64,000 nt of DNA from Ochotona curzoniae (Eukaryota; Chordata; Mammalia; Lagomorpha; Ochotonidae). The notes beneath the pieces are model-generated. The model ran no database searches, had not been told where the DNA came from, and saw only the letters and a list, made by a program, of their open reading frames with translations. The position numbers and the translations under genes are program-made. This document shows, piece after piece, positions 12,185 to 22,209 of the stretch. The stretch's first letter is position 1. Each line of letters starts with the position of its first letter. The stretch covers positions 31,333,501 through 31,397,500 of the forward strand of contig NW_024465369.1 in NCBI RefSeq assembly GCF_017591425.1. The letters run 5' to 3'.

Positions 12185-15100
12185 GTCTTTTTTTTTTTAA
12201 AGATTTATTTTTATTATTTTGTTATTGGAAAGGCGGATATACAGAGAGGAGAGACAGAGAGGAAGATCTTCCGTCCAATGATTCACTCCCCAAGTGAGCG
12301 CAACGGCCAATGCTATGCCGATCCGAAGCCAGGAGCCTCTTCTGGGTCTCCCACGCGGGTGCAGGGTCCCAAAGCTTTGGGCCGTCCTCGACTGCTTTCC
12401 CGGGCCACAGGCAGGGAGCTGGAAGGGAAGCGGGGCTGCCAGGACTAGAACCGGCGCCCATATGGGATCCCGGGTGTGCTAGGCGAGGACCTTAACCACT
12501 TGCGCCACCACGCCGGGCCCTAGCAAGAAAAGGTCTTTAGTTTCATAGTACTTGGCTTTCTGTTGTGATTCCCCTCTGTTTATACAATAATTTATTGATG
12601 TTTTGGTTAATTAAAGTAGTAATATTTTATACCATGAACTATATCAATCAAGATTACATTCAATCATCTATAAATTAGATTTGGATACATAGATTTCTAT
12701 TTTTGAAAAAGATTTATTGTATTATTTATATCAAAGGCTGATTTTTGCAGAGAGAGAAGGAGAGACAGAGTAAGAGTCTTTCATTCGCAGTTTATTTCTG
12801 TTTGAAAGGCGGATTTTTGCAGAGAAAAGGAGAGACAGAGAGTGGTCTTTTATGTGCTGGTTCATTCCCCAAATGGCCATAGTGGTCTCGGCTGAGCTTA
12901 TCTGACCCTGGGAGCCTGGAACTTCTTCCCCATCTCCTATGTGTATACAGGATCCCAAGACCTTTGGCCATCTTTTACTGCTTTCTCAGGCCGTAAGCAG
13001 AGAGCTAGGTCAGAAGCCGGGCATCTAGGACATGAACCAGACCCATGTGGGATGCCAGCTCTTATACACAGAGGATTAACTTGCTGTGGCACCACATCTG
13101 GCCTTGTGGGTTTCCATTTTTTAAGAAAAAGCTTGGATTGTTTCGTGTTCAGTCAATGAATTTTAGCTGTGTATCCTCTGGAGTTAATGAGAATGTAGGA
13201 AACCAACAGTTTTCATTGTTTAATACACCAGGCTCTTTGACTTTATCTCTTATATAATGCATAAGAGTAGAAAACAGATAATTGACTATTGAGTTTCCCT
13301 TCCATTTTACTCAAAATAATCTGTGGCTAGACTAAAAATTAGTTTTATTTGCCAATTGCCAAAAAAGCAATTATTTTCTTTAATTTTTAAAATTTACCAG
13401 AGTGTTGAGTATAGTCTCATATTTTATTTAGTTTTAAAAATATGTTTGAAAGAATTATGTATGAAAGAGAGGAGGAGACAAGAGAGAGAAATCCTCCGAT
13501 CATTGCTTCACTCCCTAGATGACCACAATGGCCATCACTAGGCCATGCTGAAACCATAAACTTCATCTGGGCTTCCCACGTAGTGGCAAGGGCCCAGACA
13601 CTGTGCTCATCTTCAAATACGTGACTGTTAGTAGGGAATTAGATTGGAAGTGGAGCAACCAAAATACAAACAAACCAGTGTTCATATGAGAACACTAATA
13701 TTGCAGTGAAACAGTGCCCACACCCAAGTCTCATATTTTAGAGCCATATTATGGAAAAATATGTATTTTAACCATGGCTGGTGCTGTAGCTCAATAGGTT
13801 AAGACTCTGCCTTTGGCATCAACATCCCATGTGAGCACCCATTCCAGTCCTGACTCTCTTTCAATCCAGCCCTTTGCAAATGTGCCTGGGAAAGCAGAAT
13901 CCTACATCCTCATGGGAAACATGAGGGAAGCTACAGGTGGATGAAGTTCTCTTTCCTTTTCTTTTTGTAAATATCTCTTTCAAATATAAAAAAACTGGCC
14001 CAGTGTGATAGCGTAGTGGCTAAAGTCCTCACTTTGAATGCGCCAGGATCCCATATGGGCGCCAGTTCTAATCCCGGCAGCTCCACTTTCCATCCAGCTC
14101 CCTGCTGTGGTCTGCGAAAGCAGTCGAGGACGGCCCAAAGCTTTGGGATTCTGCGCCCTCATGGCAGACCTGGAAGAGCTCCTGGCTGCAGGCTTCAGAC
14201 TGGCTCAGCTCCAGCCATTGCCACCGCTTGAGGAGTGAATCATTGGATGGAAGATATTCCTCTTTGTCTCTCATCCTCTCCGTTTATCTGACTGCAATAA
14301 AAATAAATAGATCGGGCTCAGCAGCACGGCCTAGCGGCTAAAGTCCTCGCCCTGAACGTGCCCGGAATCCCATATGGGTGCCGGTTCTAATCCTGGCAGC
14401 TCCACATCCAGCTCCCTGCTTGTGGCCTAGGAAAGTAGTCAACGATTGCCCAAAGCCTTGGGACCCTGTACCTGTGTGAGACCTGAAGGAGGTTCCTGGC
14501 TCCTGGCTTTGGATTGGCGCAGTAGCGGCTGTTGGTGGTCACTTGGGAGCTAACCATCAGACAGAAGATCTTCCTCTCTGTCTCGCCTCCTCTCTGCATT
14601 TCTGACTTTCCAATAAAAATAAATAAATCTTAATAAATAAATAAATCTTTTAAATATATGTACATATAAACAAATAAATCATAACATAAATAGAAATATT
14701 TTATTTGAAAATTTGATTGGTCAGTTTTTCAGGAATGGAATTAAATTTTGTCCATGTGTTCACATATTTAGGAAGGAGAGGGCAATATATATTATCACAT
14801 AAAATAAAAACTAAAAATTTGTATTTTGAGTATGTACATAATAACCAAATATAATTTGTTTTCTGTATTTCTCTTAAGTGCATCTAGTGAGAGTGAGGCT
14901 GAGAATCTTGAAGTACAGCCTCAATCTACCGTTCGTCCAGAAGAGATCCCTCCTATACCAGAGAACAGATTCCTAATGAGAAAAAGTCCTCCTAAAGTGG
15001 ATGACAAGGAAAGGAAGAACAGAGAGAGAGAAAGAGAGAGAGAGTGGTATGTATGTTTGTTTCATAGCATCCTCTACATGGTTTTACGATAGGAGCTTTT

Positions 15101-18100
15101 CTCATTGTCATGAATTTTCACTTAGTTTTACTTCATGCTTTTGTAAAATTTTTTTAGCATGTTGTTAGGAAAACTCCCATTTGGTAACCATATATAAAAC
15201 TAGAAAGATAAAGAGACTTAAATTACCAGCAGATTCTGAGTAAAATTTACTTTATAAAATAGTAGCCAGTATAAATGGGGAATAACATGTTAGGTGGCAC
15301 TTCAAATAATTAACAAAGTATTATGAAGCCAATAAACGAACTTAGGGTTTGGCTATGTTATCAATATACATTAACGTTAAGCTTTTGAAAATTTTTAAAT
15401 AGAAAGATATCTTCTTTTTCTTACCAGATTTATAGTGTATGATAATTAAAACTGATATGTTCAACTACTTTAAAATTTTTGTAGAAAAATCCATAGTAAT
15501 CAATACTTCTGTTGGTTATTTTTAAATAGTTGTAATGATGTACAAAATTTAAAAAATAGTCAGTCTTTCTCAGTTATGAATTGTCAGTCTGTATGAATGG
15601 CAGTGTTGTAAACAATGGCTTAATACACTGTGCCATAATTTCATAATTTCACCCTAAGTTGATTGTATTTTTCTGCTGGTAGCAGAAGAGATATTTCTGA
15701 GGAAATAGAGAAACTTTTTCAACTATACTAGAGTGAGCTTTTGTGAATGTAGTAATTATTACTTCATATCACTGTTTGAAAAGATCATTTCCCTTTTATA
15801 TTATGTACATTTCCTAATTCACACAAGTTTATCTCTGTGATTCACATTACTTAATTTCTCTAGTTCTGTTACCAATGAACAACTCTTTATACGATAATAA
15901 AGCACTTTGGAATAAGATAGTTTAAAATTGTTCCTGAATAGCATGTATCCGTTGCTGAACTTTTCTGTGATTTTCTTTGACATTATCTGTTAGCTTCATC
16001 TTGGAAATGAGTACCCACAGTGTCCCTTTACCAAGTCATAATGGGCATTTTTCAGCAAGATCAACCTTCCTCCTGACACATTAAAAGACTCCCACTTTCG
16101 GCTACTCATTGGCACCTGAAGAAGTATTCCAACACTTAAGACAGATAATTACTAGCAACTGAACATTTTGGATTGAGAATTACTGATTAATATTATTTAT
16201 TTTGAATTTATTTACATTCAGTAAGTCTGTATTCTGCAGATTCAGTTTTATAAAGTCAATATGTGTTAACTTTCTTTTGGTTCCTTCTAGCAACCTACCT
16301 AACTCCCAGCCTGCTTCGTATCAGAGACGACTTTTAGTTACTAGGTCTGGCAGAAAAATTAAAGGAAGAGGACCAAGGGTAGGTGATTTTTTTCCTCCCA
16401 GAAATTCTAACAATATTGAATTTATCTTCCTTAAGTAAGTGAAAAGTATTATAGATTTTGTTTTACTGGACAAGTTCCTAAGATTAGGCTGTTGTTACAG
16501 CAAGAGTGAAGAATATCTGACCCCCATAATATGTGTAAGACCTAGAAATCATGTGGGCTGGCCCTGCCAGAAAACCACAGTTGGGAGTCAGAATTCCATA
16601 AACCTATAGCAGGCTTGTTAATAATTTTGTGTGGCTCGTGAATGATGTTACAAATATCTAAACAGACCTTACTTAGCATAACAAAGTTTCCCCACTTCTG
16701 CTTTATAAAAACATTTATGTGTTGAGAACCATAATATATAAATGGGTTTATTTTACATATGAATTGTATAAAAGATGTTTAAATTTTATGCCCACTGTCT
16801 TGTGTTTTCAGAACTTTAGAGACTTCATTGTATTTCCTAAGTTACTCTTTCACTTCTTATTCTGCAAGGATTTCAGTATCTTCTTATCCTCATTATTTTA
16901 CTTAAAAATACTGTTTTCATTGTGGTCAGCTCCATATCACAAAATCCAATGTATCTTTCATAATGTTATAGTTAATCTGCCTGTTTGTAACATTCTCTCC
17001 TTGTTGCTTTCATCATTTTCTTCTTTAAGCTTAAAGTTGTAGTTCATAGTATCCAATCTGACCAAGAAAATATTATAGTACTTAAGGGTTCCAACTCTTC
17101 ACACTTGCTCCTTGGACAATTCTGATTACTGTTACGGCTGGCTGTTCAGTACCTTGTGCTGTTCTTGGCACACCTTCAGCCTGGCCTATTAGTTGAGCAT
17201 AAACAGTTTGTCTTCACATCCAATCCTATTTCAGAGACACGTTTTCTCTCAGTAGCTCCTACCACCTGTTCAGTTCTTATGCCTAAAGCCTAAGAGTCAT
17301 TTTAATTCTCCTTAATTCAGACTTCATATATCCCATTCATTCCCAAGTCCTGTCAATTTTATCTCTTAGTACTTTGAATTCATGTGCTTCTTTTAAGCTT
17401 TATTCTTGCCTTATTAGTTCTGTTCACTTTGTCTAATCTATAAATGGCTTCCTAGCTTGTGTTTTGCTAATTCTCAGATGTTTGAACTAAGATCTTCTTC
17501 ACAAAGGTAAAAATTATTGAAGACCCACAAGAGCTTTATTAGGTTGTATCTATCAGTATTTATTCTTTTAGAGATTAAGATGAGGAGTAAGATCTTCCTG
17601 TCTCTACTCTCTGTATAGCTGACTTTGCAATAAAAATGAATAAATCTTTTTTTAAAAAAAGGTGAAGAGTATTTAAAGCACAGGCATATATAGGAACATA
17701 TTCTAATGGCTATGAGAGCAATCGCATCAAAAACATGTAGTCTCCAAATAATTCCACTGTGTGCTAATGAAAGGGTAAAAGTACAAAAAACAAGTAATTA
17801 TTTTTTAAGTAGTTGACCTCCTAGGATCACAGCTTGAGAATCACTGAACTAATCCTTTTTCTTCCTTTTCTTTTTAAAAGAGTTATTGATTTAAAAGGAA
17901 AAGTTACAAAGAGGAAGAGTGACAGATTGTTAATCTGTTGGCTCACTGCCCAAATGACTGCATCTGTCTGGGGCTTGAGCAGGTCACAGTGAGGAACCAG
18001 GTGTTTCTTCTGATTCTCCATGTGGATGCTGGGGCTTAAGCACTTTTGCCATCTTGGCTGCTTTCCAAGGCACACTAATAGGGAGCTGGACCAGCATTAG

Positions 18101-20814
18101 ATCTTGAACTGCTTCCCTTATGGGATGTGGCAGGCAGGCTTTACCTAATATGCCACAACACTGGCCTCTAGTCTTTTTGTTTTGTTTTGTTTTTTTAAGC
18201 AGTAACCAAAAGGTACCATTTGAAAATAAAAATCTAGGAGCTGGCATTGTGGAATAGTGGAATAGGGTAAAGTTACCACCTCTGATGCCAACATCCCATT
18301 TGGGGGCCAGTTCAAGTCCCAGTGGCAGATATATTCAGGGGAAGAACTGGAGGAAGTTCCTCCCTCCTGGCTTTGGTCTCACCCAGCTCTGTCTGTTGCA
18401 GCCATTTGGGAATGAACCGGTGGATGGAAGATCTCTCTTTCTTTTCTACTAATGCTGTCTTTCAAATAAGTAAATTTAAAAGAAAATCTGGTTATATCCT
18501 TCCTTTAACATGTATATTAAGACAAATCCAAAAGCATTAAACTAGCCTACAAGATCTCAACTTAGTTCAGCTTCATTAGTATTGTCAAACATTGTGTTCC
18601 TTGACGATTCTTGACTTTTGCTACAGTTAATCTGTTCTCTAATAATTTCTGAAACATTCTGTTTCTTCTGCCTTACCAATGTTGCTCCTTGCTAATTCAT
18701 CCTTATCTTCTTGCCCTCTGGGTAACTCATGAACATTTTTGTGGGCTCCTTTTTTGGTTTAGCTATTCATACTGCCGTACCAGACCAGATCTCTTTGCTT
18801 TATATTCTGTGAGAATCTCTTCTTACACATTCATTCTTTTTTAGCTGTACCTGTGTTTAATATCAGTGATTATCTATCCATGTATGTGTTCTCCTACCAC
18901 ATGGAATACAGTTTGAGGAAAGCAAAGTCAGATATTTCTTGGCTCTAATGTTCTGCAGTATATGGTTAGCCATCTCAAAGGCTGAGTAAATTTTAGCTGA
19001 ATAAATGAGCATCTGCAAATTTACTGTTTTTCTCATGTGGGAAACATCAGACAAACGCACATACTCAAAACACAAACATGTATTAATTAGAAATTGGCAA
19101 CTTTAAAGAGTTTTATATCTTGTATGTATGATTTAGCCAACACTTGGATAAGACAGGGCTCTTACATGGTAAAATATAAGTGGCTAAAGTTTCCATGGTT
19201 AATGTTTCTTATTTGGAGTCTGTAGTATTACTGCTTAAAATGTTTTATTAATTTCCTATTTGTACATTGAAAAATTTTCAAGGACATAGAAATATCAGTT
19301 ATTTGGGTCTAGAAGTATAGACTTTAATATTTTTGTACATTAATTTTTTTCTCTTTTTTATTTTTTTAAGCGTTATCGAACTCCTTCCAGATCCAGATCC
19401 AGGGATCGTTTCAGACGTAGTGAGACTCCTCCACATTGGAGGCAAGAGATGCAGAGAGCTCAAAGAATGAGAGTATCAAGTGGTGAAAGATGGATCAAAG
19501 GGGATAAGTAAGATTTAAGTATATTACTTTTAAATATTGTGATAAGTATATTTTTTCCAGTGTGCATAGTGGCTTTTTAAATTGCCACTTTAATTATATC
19601 TGTGCCTATAGACAAATAGATTATTATTTTAGCTGAAACATAACATTTTTCTTTTACCTAGCAACATTTCTGAAAATATTTTTCCCTTATGTTTTAGGAG
19701 TGAGTTGAATGAAATAAAAGAAAATCAAAGAAGCCCAATTAGAGTCAAAGAGAGAAAAGTAATTGATCACAGGCATGTGTCTGAGAGTCCAAACAGAAAA
19801 AATGAAAAGGAAAAGAAAGCTAAAGAACATAAATCTAACAGCAAAGAGAGAGACATCAGAAAAAACTCAGAAAAAGATGAAAAGTATAATAAAAATAAAG
19901 TGAAGAAAAGGGCGAAATCTAAAAGTAGGAGTAAGAGCAAAGAGAAATCAAAGAGTAAGGAAAGAGAGTCAAAACATAATAGACACGAGGAAAAGAAGGT
20001 GAGATCAAGGAGTAAAGACAGAGATCATGAGATTGTTAAAGAAAAAGAAAAGCAGTCTGATTCTAAAGGAAAAGACCCAGAAAGGAGTAGAAGCAAAGAG
20101 AAGTCTAAACAATTAGAATCCAAAAGTAATGAGCATGATCATAATAAAAATAAGGAAAAAGATAGACGTGCACACTCAAAGAGTAGAGAACGAGATATAA
20201 CTAAGAGTAAACACAGTTACAATAGCAGAACAAGAGAACGGAGCAGAAGCAAGGACAGGAGCAGAAGAGTGCGATCCAGAAGCCGGGACAGAGACAGAGA
20301 TCGTAGCAGAAGCAAGGAGTACCATAGATACAGAGAACAGGAGTACAGGAGAAGAGGGAGGTCACGCAGCCGTGAGAGACGAACTACACCTGGAAGATCT
20401 AGAAGTAAAGACAGGAGGAGGAGGAGGAGAGACTCCCGGAGTTCAGAGAGAGAAGAAAGTCAAAACAGGAACAGAGAAAAATACAGAAACCAGGAGAGTA
20501 AGAGTTCACACAGAAAAGAGAATTTTGAGGGTGAGAAAAGAATGTACTCAAAAAATCGTGATCATAATAGTTCAAATAACAGGGAAAAAAAAGCTGACAG
20601 AGATCAAAGTCCGTTCTCAAAAATGAAACAAAGCAGTCAGGACAATGAATTAAAGTCTTCTACATCAAAAACTAAGGAGGATGACAAGACCAGCTCCTCG
20701 GCAGAAAAAGAATACCAAAAATCAAAGGGTCAAGAAAATGATCATGTACATGATAAAAATAAAAAATTTGATCATGACTCAAGCCCTGGAACAGATGAAG
20801 ACAAAAGTGGATGA
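11971..20814 (+). CDS. PPIG: PPIG, C-terminal five coding exons (gene 5' part outside window)
   Basis: PPIG (SR-cyclophilin, CARS-Cyp) is a nuclear-speckle peptidyl-prolyl isomerase. Its RS tail binds splicing factors and the phosphorylated CTD of RNA polymerase II. Five exons were read directly: 11971-12184, 14879-15046, 16291-16378, 19371-19507 and 19698-20814. Each is bounded by AG/GT and the phases are compatible throughout. Together they give about 574 residues. Human PPIG is 754 residues, so this is everything after the cyclophilin domain (known family layout). Visible features are a serine run followed by a KKRKKKHRK basic block, the conserved RPEEIPPIPENRFLMRKSPPK segment, a YRTPSRSRSRDRFRRSETPPHW segment, then a long KE/RS/RD-rich tail ending GTDEDKSG. 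No exon for the preceding residues (cyclophilin end) is visible in 1-11970, so the upstream intron is at least about 12 kb. All exons are open, so the gene looks intact. Confidence 0.96.
12191..12521 (-). mobile_element. Young C-type SINE abutting PPIG splice donor
   Basis: A nearly full-length antisense copy ends CACCACGCCGGGCCC. The 17-bp target-site duplication AGCAAGAAAAGGTCTTT lies at 12174-12190 and 12522-12538. The duplication contains the last 11 bases of a PPIG coding exon plus its GT donor. Confidence 0.93.
12705..13104 (-). mobile_element. Old C-type SINE with internal partial duplication
   Basis: The tail segment GGCKGATTTTTGCAGAGA occurs twice (about 12737 and 12808), each followed by GGAGAGACAGAG. 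This suggests a partial tandem duplication or two nested copies. Confidence 0.7.
13437..13727 (-). mobile_element. C-type SINE, diverged
   Basis: Flanked by TCTCATATTTTA (about 13414 and 13728), a likely target-site duplication. Confidence 0.7.
13772..13990 (+). mobile_element. Old C-type SINE
   Basis: GGCTGGTGCTGTAGCTCAATAG to ATCTCTTTCAAATATAAA. Confidence 0.75.
13996..14310 (+). mobile_element. C-type SINE, full length
   Basis: GGCCCAGTGTGATAGCGTAGTGG to GCAATAAAAATAAATAG; contains an intact GGACGGCCCAAAGC block. Confidence 0.92.
14312..14632 (+). mobile_element. C-type SINE, adjacent to the previous copy
   Basis: CGGGCTCAGCAGCACGGCCTAG to CCAATAAAAATAAATAAATC. It appears to have inserted in the A-rich tail of its left neighbour. 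Confidence 0.92.
14879..15046 (+). CDS. PPIG: PPIG coding exon: acidic linker and IPENRFLMRKSPPK segment
   Basis: The acceptor is CTCTTAAG and the donor GTATGT. The first base completes the Ser codon left by the previous exon, and the exon ends with TG of a Cys codon. It encodes SASSESEAENLEVQPQS, then TVRPEEIPPIPENRFLMRK, then a Lys/Arg/Glu run. Length 168 nt fits phase 2 in and phase 2 out. Confidence 0.95.
15047..16290. other. PPIG intron, unique AT-rich
   Basis: Between two coding exons. No repeat, RNA gene or extra exon was recognised. Confidence 0.5.
16291..16378 (+). CDS. PPIG: PPIG coding exon: NLPNSQPASYQRRLLVTRSGRKIKGRGPR
   Basis: The acceptor is TTCCTTCTAG after a pyrimidine-rich tract and the donor is GTAGGT. 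The first base completes Cys, and the following 87 nt end exactly on a codon. The peptide is the conserved basic linker between the KE block and the RS domain. Confidence 0.95.
17573..17662 (+). mobile_element. 5'-truncated C-type SINE
   Basis: Only the tail AAGATCTTCCTGTCTCTACTC to AATAAAAATGAATAAATC. Confidence 0.75.
17870..18168 (-). mobile_element. Old C-type SINE
   Basis: TTTTTAAAAGAGTTATTGA to CACAACACTGGCCTC. Confidence 0.7.
18236..18485 (+). mobile_element. Old C-type SINE
   Basis: TAGGAGCTGGCATTGTGG to CTTTCAAATAAGTAAATT. Confidence 0.7.
19371..19507 (+). CDS. PPIG: PPIG coding exon: start of RS region (YRTPSRSRSRDRF)
   Basis: It follows a long T-rich tract and AAG acceptor, with donor GTAAGA. 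It encodes RYRTPSRSRSRDRFRRSETP and then HWRQEMQRAQRMRVSSGE. It is phase 0 in and ends with AA of a Lys codon finished by the next exon. Confidence 0.95.
19698..20814 (+). CDS. PPIG: PPIG terminal coding exon: KE/RS/RD-rich tail and stop
   Basis: The acceptor is TTATGTTTTAG. The first base completes the Lys codon, and 371 codons then run to TGA at 20812-20814. The composition is almost entirely Lys, Arg, Ser, Glu and Asp, with many SRSKD/RSRSRDRD repeats. These are typical substrates of CLK/SRPK kinases (family knowledge). The C-terminus is SSPGTDEDKSG. A short open frame seen at 20372-20626 is only an out-of-frame shadow of this exon. Confidence 0.97.
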
Positions 20815-21030
20815 GTGAGTTCTGTAAACTTACTTCATTTTTTGTCTCAAATTTTAAGTTTTACAGACTTCCTGGTGAATCTCCTTTATGTTTTGTTTTC
20901 ATTGTTTTTTGGGTTGTTTATGTTTGTCTTTTTTTTTTAATGTGGACTTCATTAAGTTGATCTTTTGATAATCTGTACCTGGATAATTTGTACTGCTAAA
21001 GTTTTAATAAACTTGAAATGAGAAAAACAC
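20815..21030 (+). terminator. PPIG: PPIG proximal 3' UTR with AATAAA
   Basis: AT-rich sequence follows the stop codon, with a canonical AATAAA at 21006-21011, about 190 bases after the stop. A G/T-rich stretch (GTGTGCTGTG) follows near 21044, as expected downstream of a cleavage site. A second AATAAA at 24672-24677 could end a longer 3' UTR. Which is used cannot be decided from sequence alone. Confidence 0.65.
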
Positions 21031-21455
21031 TTTGGAGTAATACTGTGTGCTGTGTTAAACTCTTTTATGTATGCATTTTTGTGTTGCACCATCCAACCAG
21101 TAGCATTCCTATTTCTTTAATCATCTACTTGGAAACAGGCTTAATGATCATTGCAATACGTTGTCAACAGAAGTTCTTAGTTTTCATGATTAGTAATTTA
21201 GAACCTATCAATTAAAAATCTTCTATGGATTTTTCTGTTTGCATTTATAATGGCGAGTTGCAGCAATTTCTTTTAATTATACAGGAACAGGATTTTGTTG
21301 AGATCTTAAATATTTTTTTGATTCAACAGTAATTTGTGCTTTAAATAGATATTATGGCGCTTTATACCTTATTCTTTATGGTTTCAGCCTTGTCCATTTC
21401 ATAGGAATACTTTTCCTGTCTGGTTTTGTTTTACTTAACTCATTTAAAATCAAAG

Positions 21456-22077
21456 AGGTGGGGGGGGGGGGGGTGGTGTGGGGAGCACCAGGGTGGGTGG
21501 GGATCGGTGGACTTGGGGACAGCGTGGTCTGGAATGGATGTCTCGGGGTGTATAACATGTGTGGGGTATGCCGGTAGGCGATGGGACCTTGGGGGGAGCG
21601 GACCGTGTTATGGGAAGATTAGGGTGGTGGGGTGGGGAGTGAGGATGTTTTTTGGTTTTTGTCGGGGGAGGTTAGTTTATGGACTCGATAGGGGGATGGG
21701 TATGGGTTGGGTGTGTTGTGGCGTTGTTGTGGGTGGTGTTGGGTATTTTGGTTAGGAGTATGTAGCGTGGGTGGTGGGACTGTTCCGACGTTTGGAGTAG
21801 GGGGATGGGGGGGGTTTGCGGCTGGTGGAGGGGGGGGGCGGGGGGTGGGGGGCGGGCTTGGGGTTGTTGTCGTATAGAGCGATGACGGGGGTGGGCTTTT
21901 GGGCCGTTTGCGGCGGTTTTGGACCTCCTGGGCGTCGAGTGTAGGCGGGTACTTGTTTGGCATGGTGCTGAGTTAGATGATTACGAACGTGTTTTCAGCC
22001 ATTATTGTCCCCCCCCCCCCCCCCCCCCCCCCCACCCCCCCCCCCCCCCCACCCCCCCGCCCCCCCCACCCCCCCCC

Positions 22078-22125
<48 letters not shown>

Positions 22126-22200
22126 ACCCCCCCCCCCCACCCCCACCCACCCCCCCCCCCCCCCCAATACCCAATTACAATCCCTGTCCCCCCCCCACCC
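21456..22200. repeat. Extreme G-rich then poly-C low-complexity block
   Basis: A 14-base-plus G run opens at about 21459. About 540 bases of strongly G/T-biased, CpG-containing sequence follow. Then 22009-22165 is almost pure C with sporadic A and G. It lies downstream of the proximal PPIG polyadenylation signal. Proline-rich or glycine-rich open frames here are composition artefacts, not genes. Confidence 0.85.
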
Positions 22201-22209
22201 TCCGCCAGT

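Larger units (their letters stand above)
17200..18970 (+). repeat. Old LINE-2 3' end, interrupted by SINEs
   Basis: Two diverged blocks, 17200-17470 (CACATCCAATC, CCCAAGTCCTGTCAATT) and 18480-18970 (GCCTACAAGATCTC, CTTCTTACACATTCATTC, GAATACAGTTTGAGG), follow the L2 3'-region order. C-type SINEs at about 17573, 17870 and 18236 separate them. It lies in a PPIG intron. Confidence 0.6.
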
